The notes beneath the pieces were generated by a model, which was not told where the DNA came from, did not search any database, and worked only from the letters and a program-made list of their open reading frames with translations. 64,000 bases of DNA from Nocardioides okcheonensis (GTDB taxonomy: Bacteria; Actinomycetota; Actinomycetes; Propionibacteriales; Nocardioidaceae), in assembly GCF_020991065.1 (NCBI RefSeq), contig NZ_CP087710.1:2728001-2792000 (forward strand), in the 5' to 3' direction. Of this stretch, positions 21,068 to 31,511 are shown in pieces (positions within the stretch are counted from its first letter, which is position 1; every line of letters begins with the position of its first letter). Position numbers and translations under genes: made by a program.

Positions 21068-22756
21068 ATGACCTTGCTGTCCACGTCGGCACCAGCCACC
21101 CGTCCTTCCACCGCGTCGCGGACCGCGACCGGGTCGCGGCCGCCCGTCGGCCCGTCCGTCACCTCGCGCGGGAAGCGGAACCGGGTCGGGCAGGCGCTCG
21201 TCGACCTCGACACGGGACGCAAGCTCGCCCTGCTCACCGCCGTGTGCCTGGTGCCGTCCGTGCTGATCGGCGTCGTCGGCTACTCGACGATGAACCGGCT
21301 GTCCGAGGACACCCACACGATCGACGCCATGCGCATCGCGTCGGGCGAGCTCTTCCACCTCGACAACCGCAACAGCGAGGTCAAGGCCGACGCCTTCCGC
21401 GCCCTGGTCCCGGGCGCCGACATCGAGGTCGCGGTGGCCGACGCCACCGACGACGTCGCAAGCGCGCGGGAGGTGATCGCGACCATCGAGGAGCTCGAGC
21501 TCCCGGCCGACGTCCGCGCCGCCCTGGCCGACCTCGTGCCCGCCGCCGAGGAGTACTACGACTTCACCGAGGCCTTCGTGGCCGACGCTGCCGACGGCGA
21601 GGGCCCGACGCTGTCGGAGGTGGACGTCATCGACGCCAACCACGCGATGGACGCGACCCTCGACGAGCTGCGGGCGGTCGTCGACTCCGACATCGCCGAG
21701 CGGGAGCGGGACTTCGCCGGTGCCGAGAGGACCGCGGACGCGATCTTCATCAGCCTGGTGCTGCTCGGCGTGGTGGCCGGCGCGTCCGTCGCGGGCCTCA
21801 TCGCGCGCGGCATCGTCCGCCGGCTGCGCGGGACCGTCGGCATGCTGGAGCAGGTGGCGGTGGGCCGCCTCGACCAGCGGCTCGACGTGGACTCGACCGA
21901 CGAGATCGGGCGGATGGCCGGTGCGCTCAACGCGACCGTCGCCAAGCTCGGCGAGATGATGGCCCAGATGGACCACAACGCCCACTCGCTGGCCTCCGCC
22001 TCCGAGGAGCTGTCCGCGGTGTCGGGCCAGATGAGCGGCTCGGCCGCGGACTCCTCCGCCCAGGCGGGAGTCGTCTCGGCGGCCGCCGAGCAGGTGTCGC
22101 GCAACGTGCAGACCGTCGCGACCGGGACCGAGGAGATGTCCGCCTCGATCCGCGAGATCGCGCAGAACGCGTCCAACGCGGCCGGCGTCGCGGCGCAGGC
22201 CGTGGTGGTGGCCGAGTCCACCAACGCGACCGTGGCCAAGCTCGGGGACTCCTCGGCCGAGGTCGGCAACGTGATCAAGGTGATCAACGCGATCGCCGAG
22301 CAGACCAACCTGCTCGCGCTCAACGCCACGATCGAGGCGGCGCGCGCCGGCGAGGCGGGCAAGGGCTTCGCGGTGGTGGCCAACGAGGTCAAGGAGCTCG
22401 CCCAGGAGACGGGCAAGGCGACCGAGGACATCAGCCGCCGGATCCAGGCGATCCAGGCCGACACCGAGGCCGTCGTCGTCGCCATCGCCGAGATCGCCGA
22501 CATCATCGGGCGGATCAACGACACGCAGGCCGTCATCGCGTCGGCGGTGGAGGAGCAGACCGCCACCACCAACGAGATGAGCCGCAACATCGCCGAGGCC
22601 GCGACCGGGTCCACGGACATCGCCCAGAACGTCACCGGCGTGGCCCGCACCGCCTCCGACACCCAGGCGGCGGCGAGCAGCACCAACGAGGCGGCCGACG
22701 AGCTGGCCCGGATGGCGGCCGAGATGCGGGTCCTGGTGGGTCAGTTCCAGTACTGA
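21068..22756 (+). CDS. Methyl-accepting chemotaxis receptor (4-helix-bundle sensor, HAMP)
   Basis: 562 aa from ATG 21068 (GAAGGA upstream). TM1 ([20 protein letters not shown]), a sensor with acidic loop ([16 protein letters not shown]), TM2 ([20 protein letters not shown]), HAMP, and the signalling hairpin [20 protein letters not shown]. The signalling protein sequence is nearly the same as in the other two receptors, but codons follow normal host preference (GGC, GTC, CTC). Ends VGQFQY. Confidence 0.94.
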   Translation: MTLLSTSAPATRPSTASRTATGSRPPVGPSVTSRGKRNRVGQALVDLDTGRKLALLTAVCLVPSVLIGVVGYSTMNRLSEDTHTIDAMRIASGELFHLDNRNSEVKADAFRALVPGADIEVAVADATDDVASAREVIATIEELELPADVRAALADLVPAAEEYYDFTEAFVADAADGEGPTLSEVDVIDANHAMDATLDELRAVVDSDIAERERDFAGAERTADAIFISLVLLGVVAGASVAGLIARGIVRRLRGTVGMLEQVAVGRLDQRLDVDSTDEIGRMAGALNATVAKLGEMMAQMDHNAHSLASASEELSAVSGQMSGSAADSSAQAGVVSAAAEQVSRNVQTVATGTEEMSASIREIAQNASNAAGVAAQAVVVAESTNATVAKLGDSSAEVGNVIKVINAIAEQTNLLALNATIEAARAGEAGKGFAVVANEVKELAQETGKATEDISRRIQAIQADTEAVVVAIAEIADIIGRINDTQAVIASAVEEQTATTNEMSRNIAEAATGSTDIAQNVTGVARTASDTQAAASSTNEAADELARMAAEMRVLVGQFQY

Positions 22757-22777
22757 CCTGCTGGCAGACTCGGGGGC

Positions 22778-23254
22778 ATGACCACTCTCTCCGACTTCTC
22801 CGCGACGGCGATCGACGGCACCGACACGGACCTGTCCGCGTACGACGGCAAGGTCGTCCTCGTCGTCAACACCGCCTCGCAGTGCGGCTTCACCGGCCAG
22901 TACAAGGGCCTCCAGCAGCTCCAGGACACCTACGCCGACCAGGGCCTGGTGGTCCTCGGCTTCCCCTGCGACCAGTTCGGCAACCAGGAGCCGGGCGACG
23001 AGGCGGCGATCTCGGAGTTCTGCGAGCGCAACTTCGGGGTCACCTTCCCGCTGTTCTCCAAGGTCGAGGTCAACGGCGACGGCGCGCACCCGCTCTTCCA
23101 GTGGCTCAAGGACTCCAAGGGCGGGCTGCTCGGCAGCAAGATCAAGTGGAACTTCACCAAGTTCCTCGTCGGCCGCGACGGCCAGGTGATCGACCGCTAC
23201 GCCCCCACCACGGAGCCCGAGAAGCTGTCGAAGGACATCGAGAAGGCGCTGTGA
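22778..23254 (+). CDS. Glutathione peroxidase-family thiol peroxidase
   Basis: 158-aa cytoplasmic peroxidase that reduces hydroperoxides, probably with thioredoxin. Catalytic residues: Cys in NTASQCGFT, Gln in FGNQEPG and Trp/Asn in IKWNFTKFLV. A second Cys (FPCDQFG) and third (EFCERNF) fit an atypical 2-Cys mechanism. A CAGACT -10-like box is 7 nt before the ATG. Confidence 0.93.
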   Translation: MTTLSDFSATAIDGTDTDLSAYDGKVVLVVNTASQCGFTGQYKGLQQLQDTYADQGLVVLGFPCDQFGNQEPGDEAAISEFCERNFGVTFPLFSKVEVNGDGAHPLFQWLKDSKGGLLGSKIKWNFTKFLVGRDGQVIDRYAPTTEPEKLSKDIEKAL

Positions 23255-24294
23255 GGACCGCCGGCGCCCTCGCCGCGACGCTCGTCGCCGCGGTGGTGGC
23301 GTCGGCTGCTCCCGCAGCGGCCGCGCCGCTGGTCGAGCAAGGCGCCCGGCCGCACCCGCTGGTCGAGGAAGGCGCTCTGGCGCCTGTCACGAGACCCCTT
23401 CGCCGGGCGGCCGGCACGGTCGTCGGCGCCGGCACCCCCGCGTCCTGCACGTCGCGCGCGGTCGTGCGGGCGGTGGCCGCCGGCGGCCGGATCTCCTTCG
23501 ACTGCGGGCCCGACCCGGTCACCATCGCGATGCGGCGGACCGCGAAGGTCGTCAACACCTCCGCGCGGGTCGTCCTCGACGGTGGCGGGCTCGTCACCCT
23601 GAGCGGGCAGGGCCAGCGGCGGATCCTCTACATGGACACCTGCGACCGCGCCCAGGTCTGGACGAGCGACCACTGCGACGACCAGGCGACGCCGCGGCTG
23701 GTGGTGCGGCGGATGCGCCTCGTCGACGGCAGCGCGGCCCGCGAGGACGAGGGCGGTGGTGCGGTGTACGCCCGTGGCGGCCGGCTGCGGATCCTCGACT
23801 CCGTCTTCGAGGACAACCGCTGCCGCCGCACCGGGCCCGACGTCGGCGGTGGAGCCGTCCGGGTCTTCGACCAGCACCGCGACCGGCCCGTCGTGGTGCG
23901 CGGCTCGACCTTCACCGGCGGACGGTGCAGCAACGGCTCCGCGCTCAGCTCGATCGGTGTCTCGTGGCGCATCTCCGGTTCGACCTTCACCGACAACCGG
24001 GCGGTCGGCCGCGGCGCCAACCCGGCGCGCCCCGGGACACCCGGCGGCGGCTCGGGCGGGGCGATCTACCTCGACGGCAACGACATCCACCTCACCCTCG
24101 AGGGCTCGACGCTCACCGGCAACCACGCGCGCGAGGGCGGTGGGGCGATCTTCTTCGTCTCCAACGACCGCACCGGCACGCTGACCATCCGCGACTCCCG
24201 CCTCGCCGACAACCCCAGCGACGGCTTCGAGACGCTGCCCGGGATCTTCTTCCTCGGGGCGAGCCGCTCGATCACCGGCTCGGTGGTGCGCTGA
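23251..24294 (+). CDS. Secreted right-handed beta-helix protein
   Basis: 347 aa from GTG 23251, overlapping the peroxidase stop (GTGA). Signal peptide (LAATLVAAVVASAAPAAAA), then repeated beta-helix rungs with GGGAVYARGGRLRILDSVFEDN and GGGAIFFVSNDRTGTLTIRDS, like polymorphic outer-membrane/pectate-lyase folds. Four to six cysteines (SCTSRA, DTCDR, DHCDD, NRCRR, RCSNG) could form disulfides. No catalytic motif seen. The region just after the signal peptide, residues 26-49, is encoded by the palindromic repeat at 23326-23398. Confidence 0.8.
   Translation: MRTAGALAATLVAAVVASAAPAAAAPLVEQGARPHPLVEEGALAPVTRPLRRAAGTVVGAGTPASCTSRAVVRAVAAGGRISFDCGPDPVTIAMRRTAKVVNTSARVVLDGGGLVTLSGQGQRRILYMDTCDRAQVWTSDHCDDQATPRLVVRRMRLVDGSAAREDEGGGAVYARGGRLRILDSVFEDNRCRRTGPDVGGGAVRVFDQHRDRPVVVRGSTFTGGRCSNGSALSSIGVSWRISGSTFTDNRAVGRGANPARPGTPGGGSGGAIYLDGNDIHLTLEGSTLTGNHAREGGGAIFFVSNDRTGTLTIRDSRLADNPSDGFETLPGIFFLGASRSITGSVVR
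23326..23398 (+). repeat. 42-bp palindromic element inside a gene, one partial and one full copy
   Basis: Partial copy CCGCTGGTCGAGCAAGGC at 23326, full copy 23356-23398 with hairpin AGGCGC-TCTG-GCGCCT between the constant flanks. The full copy is translated PLVEEGALAPVTRP. Its 4-nt loop makes it one base longer than other copies, so the right flank is read in another frame than in recQ. Confidence 0.85.
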
Positions 24295-24296
24295 CC

Positions 24297-24578
24297 TCAG
24301 CCCGCGACGAGGTCGGCGTAGTCGGGGTGCTTCTCGATCCACGACGCGACGTAGGGGCAGGTCGGGCGCACGGCCAGGCCCCGCGCGCGGGCCGCGTCGA
24401 GGGCGCCGCGGGCGAGCGTCGAGGCGTGGCCCTGGCCGGAGTGGGCCGGGTCGACCTCGGTGTGCACCAGCACGATCGTGCCGTCGCGCAACAGGTAGTC
24501 GACGAAGCCGACCAGCTCGTCACCGGCCCGCAGCTCGAAGCGGCTGCGCGAGGGGGCGTCGGAGAAGACGGTGTCCAT
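24297..24578 (-). CDS. Small GNAT-like N-acetyltransferase (YjdJ/NATD1 type)
   Basis: 93-aa compact acetyltransferase fold: ELRAGDELVGFVDYLLRDGTIVLVHTEVDPAHSGQGHASTLARGAL has the acetyl-CoA loop (SGQGHAS) and ends with CPYVASWIEKHPDYADLV, the standard C-terminal signature. Start ATG 24578 sits 7 nt after TAGTGT, a leaderless arrangement. Its 3' end converges on the beta-helix gene 2 nt away. Confidence 0.9.
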   Translation of the reverse strand: MDTVFSDAPSRSRFELRAGDELVGFVDYLLRDGTIVLVHTEVDPAHSGQGHASTLARGALDAARARGLAVRPTCPYVASWIEKHPDYADLVAG

Positions 24579-24658
24579 CCGGCGAACACTACGACCACAA
24601 CCCCGCCGACCACCGAGGTGACTTGCCCGTAACCCCGGCGGGACGAGAGGGTCGGGGC

Positions 24659-26038
<1,380 letters not shown>

Positions 26039-26040
26039 CT

Positions 26041-26163
26041 GTCTGGCGCTCGCTCCGCTCGCGCGTGCTCGGCGCCCCGGAGGACGTCGCCTTCCCTCCT
26101 CGCTCGACGGCGCTGCCTCGCTGCGCTCGTCGCGCTTGCTCGCTCGTCAGTCCAGGCGACGTG
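26041..26163. repeat. Low-complexity intergenic repeat region
   Basis: CGCTCGCTCCGCTCGCG and related GCTCGCT / CTCGCTGCGCTCG strings fill this gap between two converging genes. The same GCTCGCTCCGCTCGC string occurs in the alkB linker at 31270. GGCGCCCC and GGGGCGCC arms at either end could form a long outer stem. Confidence 0.5.
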
Positions 26164-26192
26164 GGGCGCCGAGCCTCCGCGGCTCGGCGCCC
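26164..26192. terminator. Bidirectional terminator hairpin
   Basis: Perfect 12-bp stem GGGCGCCGAGCC / GGCTCGGCGCCC with a TCCGC loop, lying between the ends of the malic enzyme gene and the MMPL gene. Confidence 0.7.
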
Positions 26193-26199
26193 GTCTCGC

Positions 26200-28320
26200 T
26201 CAGCCGGTGACCTTGCGCGGCCACCAGAACTTCTCGCCGAGCGTCATCGCGAGCGCGGGCACCAGCACGGTGCGGACCACCAGCGTGTCGAGCAGCACGC
26301 CGACGAAGATGATCGCGCCCAGCTGGGCCAGCACGACGAGCGGCAGCACGCCGAGCACCGCGAACACCGCCGCCAGCAGGATGCCGGCGCTGGTGATCAC
26401 GCCGCCGGTGGCGGTCAGTGCGCGCAGCATGCCCGTACGCGTCCCGTGCTCGCGCGCCTCCTCCCTCGCCCGGGTGACGAGGAAGATGTTGTAGTCGACG
26501 CCGAGCGCGACGAGGAACAGGAACGCCAGCAGCGGCACCCCGGTGTCCATCGCGGCGAAGTCGAAGACCGTGCGGAACAGCCACCACGACGCGCCCATCG
26601 CGGCTGCGTAGGTCGCGAGCACCGTCGCGACCAGCAGCAGCGGCGCGACCACCGAGCGCAGCAGCACCACCAGCGCACCGAGCACGAGCAGCAGGATCAG
26701 CGGCAGGATCAGCAGCCGGTCCTGCGCGGCGTAGTCCTTGGCGTCGACCGCCTCGGCGTCGCCGCCCCCGACGTGGGTGTCGTCGAAGTCGGCCACCGCG
26801 GCGCGTACGTCCGCGACCAGCGCCCGCGCCTGCTCGCTGCCGGGCTCGGCGTCGGGGATCGCGTCGATCTGGGAGATGCCGTCGGCGCTGGTCGTGATCC
26901 GCGCCGAGTCGACGCCGTCGACGTCCTCGACCGCGCCGAGCACCTGGTCGGCGTCGGCCCGGGTGACGACCTGGATCGGGTCGCTGGTGCCGGCGGCGAA
27001 GGACTCGCCGAGCCGCTCGGCGGCTGCGATCGCCTCCGGCCGCTCGAGGAACTGGTCGGACGGCTTGAGCCCGGTGCTGATCGAGAACGTGCCGCTGGCC
27101 AGCACGGCGAGGGCGACGATGGTGCCGACCACGAAGGTGCGCGGTCGACGGGAGACCGCCTCGCCGACGCGGTGCCACAGCGAGTTGGAGTCGACCAGGA
27201 CGGTGTCGCCGACGTGGGGGACCCGGGGCCAGAAGACCCAGCGACCGAAGACCACCAGCGCGGCGGGCAGCACGACCAGCGCGAAGGTGGCGGCGATCAG
27301 CACGCCGACGGCACAGGCGAGGCCGAGGCCGCGGGTCGTCGGGATGCTCGACAGCAGCAGGGTCAGCAGGCCGAGGACGACCGTGGTGGCGCTCGACAGC
27401 ACCGCCTCGAACGTGCGGCTCAGCGCGTGGGCCATCGCCTCGAAGCGGTTGTCGGTCGTCTTGAGCTCGTCGCGGTAGCGCGAGATGAGCAGCAGCGCGT
27501 AGTCGGTGCCGGCGCCGAACACCAGCACGCTGAGGATGCCGACGGTCGACTCGTCCCACGCGACGCCCGTGAGCTCGAGGACGTTGGTCGCGATGATCGC
27601 GGCGAACCGGTCGGCGATGCCGACCACGATGAGCGGCACCAGCCACAGCACCGGGCTGCGGTAGGTGATGATCAGCAGGATCGCGACGACCAGCGCGGTC
27701 GCGCCGAGCAGCCGGAAGTCCGCGCCGTCGAAGACCTGGCCGATGTCGGCCTGGATGCCCGCCGGGCCGGTGACCTGGACCTCGACGCCGTCGGGCGCGT
27801 CCTCGCGCAGCGTGTCGCGGAGCTTCTCGACCTTGCGGATGTTGTCGGTGGCCGACGACGACGTCACCGGCACGGCGACGAACGCGGCGGTGCCGTCCTC
27901 GGCGACGACGACGGGGGACTGCTGCCCGCCGCCGCCCTGGCCGCCCTCCGTGGCGCCCGGCGGGGGACCGCCCTGGCCGCCGCCCTGGCCGGACTCCCCG
28001 GAGCCCCCGGCGTCGGACAGCAGCGCGACGGCCTGCTGGGTGAGGTCGCCCTGCACCTGCTCGGAGAGCTCCCCGTCCTCGGCGGTCCAGAGCACGATGG
28101 CGACCTGTCCCTCGTCGTCGGGGAGGTCGTCGAGCAGCTGGGCGGCCAGCGTGCTGTCGGCGCCGATGGGCGAGGTGTCGGTGCTGGTCGTCTCGCGCTC
28201 GCCCTCGGGGAGGAACGCGAGGACGGCCAGCGCGAGCAGGATCGGCACGAGCGCGACGACCCAGGCCGTACGCCGTCCGGCGATGAACCGCGCCGCGGCG
28301 GGAGTTCGGTGGGGGGACAC
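26200..28320 (-). CDS. MMPL/RND-family membrane transporter
   Basis: 706 aa with about twelve helices in two halves, each preceded by a large extracytoplasmic loop; the first loop holds a Gly/Gln-rich insert (GGSGESGQGGGQGG). MMPL signatures: GAGTDYALLLISRYRDEL in the first half and LGVDYNIFLVTRAREEAREHG in the second. Proton-driven export of lipids or drugs is typical. GTG start at 28320 with GAGGAG upstream. Divergent from a MarR regulator, which probably represses it. Confidence 0.92.
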   Translation of the reverse strand: MSPHRTPAAARFIAGRRTAWVVALVPILLALAVLAFLPEGERETTSTDTSPIGADSTLAAQLLDDLPDDEGQVAIVLWTAEDGELSEQVQGDLTQQAVALLSDAGGSGESGQGGGQGGPPPGATEGGQGGGGQQSPVVVAEDGTAAFVAVPVTSSSATDNIRKVEKLRDTLREDAPDGVEVQVTGPAGIQADIGQVFDGADFRLLGATALVVAILLIITYRSPVLWLVPLIVVGIADRFAAIIATNVLELTGVAWDESTVGILSVLVFGAGTDYALLLISRYRDELKTTDNRFEAMAHALSRTFEAVLSSATTVVLGLLTLLLSSIPTTRGLGLACAVGVLIAATFALVVLPAALVVFGRWVFWPRVPHVGDTVLVDSNSLWHRVGEAVSRRPRTFVVGTIVALAVLASGTFSISTGLKPSDQFLERPEAIAAAERLGESFAAGTSDPIQVVTRADADQVLGAVEDVDGVDSARITTSADGISQIDAIPDAEPGSEQARALVADVRAAVADFDDTHVGGGDAEAVDAKDYAAQDRLLILPLILLLVLGALVVLLRSVVAPLLLVATVLATYAAAMGASWWLFRTVFDFAAMDTGVPLLAFLFLVALGVDYNIFLVTRAREEAREHGTRTGMLRALTATGGVITSAGILLAAVFAVLGVLPLVVLAQLGAIIFVGVLLDTLVVRTVLVPALAMTLGEKFWWPRKVTG

Positions 28321-28352
28321 AGGGGCTCCTCGGACGTATTGCTAGTCAGGGT

Positions 28353-28392
28353 GGTTGCTAACCAAGTTACTCATCAAGTTAGCGGTATACTC
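28353..28392. promoter_or_regulatory. Operator/promoter region between MMPL and MarR genes
   Basis: GCTAAC (28354-28359) and GTTAGC (28377-28382) are inverted arms around an AT-richer core containing CAAGTTACTCATCAAGTT. TATACT (28387-28392) is a good -10 for the MarR gene. AT content is clearly higher than nearby, as expected for a control region. Confidence 0.55.
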
Positions 28393-28472
28393 TGACGACA
28401 GGCAAGTACGGGGGCGACCGGCGTCACCCCCGGAGGTGAGCGAGAGAAGGTCATCCGAGTGCGAGGTGGGTC

Positions 28473-28976
28473 ATGAGCGACCAGCCGCAGCCTCCGGCTG
28501 CGCCCGTGTGGGTCGAGCGCGGTGCCGAGCAGCACCAGCCGCCCACGCTGATGGCGCTGCGCGACCTGGTGTCGGCCGGCAGCCGGGTCACCCACGTGGT
28601 CTCCCGCCGGGCCGGGCTGAGCGAGTCCGAGCTGGTCACCCTCGAGCACCTCAGCCGCGAGCAGATCGGTCCGGCGGAGGTCGCGCGCCGGCTCGAGGTC
28701 TCCACCGCCGCCGCCACCGGCATCGTCGACCGGCTGGTGTCCCGCGGCCACGTCGAGCGGCGCCCGCACGAGGTCGACCGGCGCCGCACCGAGCTGCACA
28801 TCACCGACTCGGGGCGCGGTGAGATCGTCGGCCACCTGATGCCGATGTTCGCGGCGCTCGACCGGCACGACGCGTCGTTCTCCGAGGAGGAGAAGGCGAT
28901 CGTCGAGCGCTACCTGCGCGGCGCCACCGCCGCCTTCGAGCAGGTCAGCGGCCCGATGCCGCGCCCCGGCGGCTGA
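28473..28976 (+). CDS. MarR-family transcriptional regulator
   Basis: 167 aa with winged helix-turn-helix: QIGPAEVARRLEVSTAAATGIVDRLVSRGHVERRPHEVDRRRTELHIT is the DNA-binding unit with the basic wing. Flanking helices form the dimer. ATG 28473 follows GAGGTGGG. Its divergent placement suggests ligand-released repression of the MMPL exporter and itself. Confidence 0.93.
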   Translation: MSDQPQPPAAPVWVERGAEQHQPPTLMALRDLVSAGSRVTHVVSRRAGLSESELVTLEHLSREQIGPAEVARRLEVSTAAATGIVDRLVSRGHVERRPHEVDRRRTELHITDSGRGEIVGHLMPMFAALDRHDASFSEEEKAIVERYLRGATAAFEQVSGPMPRPGG

Positions 28977-29033
28977 CGGGTCGCCCGGCCCGGTTGCGAG
29001 GGGCGTACGCCGGTGGGGACGCCGCGCGGGCGG

Positions 29034-29789
29034 TCAGTCCGCGAGCCCGGCCTTGCGGTGCGCGACGAGCGCGGCGCCGACGATGCCGGCGCGGTTCTGC
29101 AGGCTGGCGGGGATGATCTCGGTGTCGATCTCGATGAGGTGGCCGAACTTCTCCCACGACTTGCTCACGCCGCCGCCGACGACGAACAGGTCGGGGGTGA
29201 AGAGCCGCTCGACGTGGCGGAAGTAGCGGGTGAGCCGCGCCGACCAGTCCTCCCACGAGAGGCCCTCGCGCTCGCGTGCGCTGGTGGCGGTGGTGACCTC
29301 GGCGACGGCGCCGTCGAGCTCGAGGTGGCCGAGCTCGGTGTTGGGGACGAGCTCGCCGTCCCAGATCATCGCCGAGCCGATGCCGGTGCCGAGGGTGATG
29401 ACCAGCACCTGGCCGCGGCGGCCCTTCGCGGCGCCGAACTCCGCCTCCGCGAGGCCGGCCGCGTCCGCGTCGTTGACGACGTGGACCTCGCGACCGAGCG
29501 CCTCGGTGAAGATCGCGTCGGCGTCCTCGCGGATCCACGACTTGTCGATGTTGGCGGCGGACAGCACCACGCCGCGGCGCACGATGCCGGGCACGGTCAC
29601 GCCGACCGGGGTGCTGGAGGCGGGGAACGAGCCGACGATCTGCTCGAAGACCTGCGCCACTGCCGCCGGGGTGGCGGGCTTGGGCGTGTCGATGCGGACC
29701 CGGTCGTGGGCGAAGTCGCCGACCTCGAGGTCGACGGGCGCGCCCTTGATCCCGGTGCCGCCGAAGTCGATGCCGAAGGGGTGATCCAT
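29034..29789 (-). CDS. ppgK: Polyphosphate glucokinase (ROK family)
   Basis: Phosphorylates glucose using polyphosphate or ATP. 251 aa: FGIDFGGTGIKGAPVDL phosphate loop, TPVGVTVPGIV, NDADAAGLAEAEFGA (catalytic Asp), TLGTGIGSAMIWDGELVPNTELGH and GGGVSKSWEKF. Length and the NTELGH motif match actinobacterial PpgK. TAGGTT lies 7 nt before the ATG, suggesting a leaderless message. Confidence 0.95.
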   Translation of the reverse strand: MDHPFGIDFGGTGIKGAPVDLEVGDFAHDRVRIDTPKPATPAAVAQVFEQIVGSFPASSTPVGVTVPGIVRRGVVLSAANIDKSWIREDADAIFTEALGREVHVVNDADAAGLAEAEFGAAKGRRGQVLVITLGTGIGSAMIWDGELVPNTELGHLELDGAVAEVTTATSAREREGLSWEDWSARLTRYFRHVERLFTPDLFVVGGGVSKSWEKFGHLIEIDTEIIPASLQNRAGIVGAALVAHRKAGLAD

Positions 29790-29859
29790 GGCGCACAACC
29801 TATCGCCAGCGCCCGCCCACTGTGACGCCGGCAACAGGCGTGTGAGACGTGTGGGATGC

Positions 29860-29956
29860 GTTCAGCGATCCCCGGTCAGCCGGGGATCGCTGAACTTGTC
29901 AGGCGTTGCAAAGGCCGACAAGTTCAGCGAGAGCCGGTCAGCCGGGGATCGCTGAA
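29860..29956. repeat. Two related hairpins between ppgK and alkB
   Basis: First hairpin: 16-bp perfect stem GTTCAGCGATCCCCGG / CCGGGGATCGCTGAAC, loop TCAG (29860-29895). Second: TTCAGCGAGAGCCGG / CCGGGGATCGCTGAA with the same loop, 12 of 15 pairs (29923-29956). CTTGTC and GACAAG arms link the two. They precede the alkB promoter. Confidence 0.75.
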
Positions 29957-29975
29957 GTTGACAAAGGAGCCCCTC

Positions 29976-30011
29976 TTGTCAAACGAGGTGTACAGAACCT
30001 ATGGTCCTGTA
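29976..30011 (+). promoter_or_regulatory. alkB promoter with dyad operator over the -10
   Basis: TTGTCA (29976-29981), 18-nt spacer, TATGGT (30000-30005). A 21-bp imperfect dyad, arms TACAGAACCT and TGGTCCTGTA (29991-30011), covers the -10. A TetR regulator gene follows alkB directly, and in other actinobacteria such AlkX proteins repress alkB; the binding here is inferred. Confidence 0.6.
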
Positions 30012-30035
30012 AACCCCACGGCAGGAGGTTCGCAG

Positions 30036-31502
30036 ATGCCCGGTTACCCCACTCGACTCGCCCCCAGCGGCACGGTGCCCGAGGGCACGACCGCGCTGTG
30101 GACCGACCGCAAGCGCTACCTGTGGCTGATCGGCCTGGTCGTGCCGAGCCTGGCGTTCGTCGCGTTCGGCGGCTACGTCGCCACCGGCTGGAGCGTGTGG
30201 TTCTGGGTCGGCCCGATCGTCATCCTCGGCATCGTCCCGGCGATCGACCTCGTCGCCGGGCTCGACCGCTCGAACCCGCCCGACGACGTGATCGAGGCGC
30301 TCGAGCAGGACCGCTACTACCGCTGGATCACCTACCTCTTCCTCCCCATCCAGTACGCCGGGTTCCTCGGCGCGATGGCGGTCGTCGGCGGGTGGGACGC
30401 CTTCGGGGTCCTCGCCGACGACCCGCTCGGCACCCTCGACAAGGTCGGCCTGGCGATCTCGATCGGCTGCATCGGCGGCATCGGCATCAACACCGCCCAC
30501 GAGCTCGGCCACAAGAAGGAGGCCAACGAGCGCTGGCTGTCGAAGGTCGCGCTGGCGCAGGTGTTCTACGGCCACTTCTACATCGAGCACAACCGCGGCC
30601 ACCACGTCCGGGTCGCGACGCCGGAGGACCCGGCGAGCTCGCGGCTGGGGGAGAGCTTCTACCGGTTCTGGCCGCGCACGGTCGGCGGCTCGCTGCGCTC
30701 GGCATGGCGGCTGGAGAAGCGGCGCCTCGCTCGCCGCGAGCAGGGCCCGTGGCGCCTGGACAACGACGTGCTCAACGCGTGGCTGATGAGCGTCTCGCTC
30801 TGGGCCGTGGTGGTCGTCGCGTGCGGCGTCGAGGTGCTGCCGTACCTCCTCGTCCAGGCGGTCGTCGGGTTCTCGCTGCTCGAGGTCGTCAACTACATGG
30901 AGCACTACGGGATGCTGCGGCAGAAGGTCGGCGAGGGCGAGCGCCGGCGCTACGAGCGGGTGCTGCCCAGCCACAGCTGGAACTCCAACAACATCGCGAC
31001 CAACGTCCTGCTCTACCACCTCCAGCGGCACAGCGACCACCATGCGAACCCGACCCGTCGCTACCAGACGCTCCGTGACTTCGAGGAGAGCCCGGTGCTG
31101 CCCACCGGCTACGCCGGGATGATCGTGCTGGCCCTCGTTCCGCCGGTGTGGCGCCGGGTGATGGACCAGCGGGTCGTGGACCACTTCGGTGGCGACGTGA
31201 CGCTGGCCAACATCAGCCCGCGCAGGCGGGAGGCGTACGTCCGCCGGTACGGGGCCGCGGGTCTCGAGGCTCGCTCCGCTCGCACCTCGACCGACGAGGG
31301 GGTGGCGGCCGCGGCGCAGGAGGTGATGGCGGCCCGCTGCCCCGGCTGCGAGTACGTCTACGAGGTGGCCGCGGGCGACGAGCACGAGGGCTTCGCGGCC
31401 GGCACGGCGTGGGCCGACATCCCGGCCGACTGGTGCTGCCCCGACTGCGGGGTGCGGGAGAAGGTCGACTTCGTGCCCTGCGAGCCGGAGCGCGCTGCCT
31501 AG
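30036..31502 (+). CDS. alkB: Alkane 1-monooxygenase fused to rubredoxin
   Basis: Membrane diiron enzyme that oxidizes medium- to long-chain alkanes to 1-alkanols. 488 aa from ATG 30036 with GCAGGAGG 7 nt upstream. About six membrane helices and the histidine boxes HELGHK, EHNRGHH and LQRHSDHH, plus the NYMEHYG motif. Residues 430-488 are a rubredoxin domain (CPGCEYVY ... WCCPDCG), which feeds electrons to the hydroxylase. The linker at 408-419 (LEARSARTSTD) comes from a repeat-like sequence. Rubredoxin reductase is not in view. Confidence 0.95.
   Translation: MPGYPTRLAPSGTVPEGTTALWTDRKRYLWLIGLVVPSLAFVAFGGYVATGWSVWFWVGPIVILGIVPAIDLVAGLDRSNPPDDVIEALEQDRYYRWITYLFLPIQYAGFLGAMAVVGGWDAFGVLADDPLGTLDKVGLAISIGCIGGIGINTAHELGHKKEANERWLSKVALAQVFYGHFYIEHNRGHHVRVATPEDPASSRLGESFYRFWPRTVGGSLRSAWRLEKRRLARREQGPWRLDNDVLNAWLMSVSLWAVVVVACGVEVLPYLLVQAVVGFSLLEVVNYMEHYGMLRQKVGEGERRRYERVLPSHSWNSNNIATNVLLYHLQRHSDHHANPTRRYQTLRDFEESPVLPTGYAGMIVLALVPPVWRRVMDQRVVDHFGGDVTLANISPRRREAYVRRYGAAGLEARSARTSTDEGVAAAAQEVMAARCPGCEYVYEVAAGDEHEGFAAGTAWADIPADWCCPDCGVREKVDFVPCEPERAA
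31259..31292 (+). repeat. Repeat-like palindrome coding the AlkB-rubredoxin linker
   Basis: GGGTCTCGAGG ... CCTCGACC outer arms pair with a 2-nt bulge around GCTCGCTCCGCTCGC. It is similar to, but not the same as, the 42-bp family (shared GGTCTCG and CCTCGACC ends). It lies exactly between the two enzyme domains. Confidence 0.55.
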
Positions 31503-31511
31503 ACTGCGCGC

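Noticed and set aside
19241..23089. 1282-aa open frame on the minus strand across two receptor genes and the peroxidase gene
   Set aside because: Low-complexity Arg/Leu/His-rich translation antisense to clear receptor genes; an artefact of high GC content.
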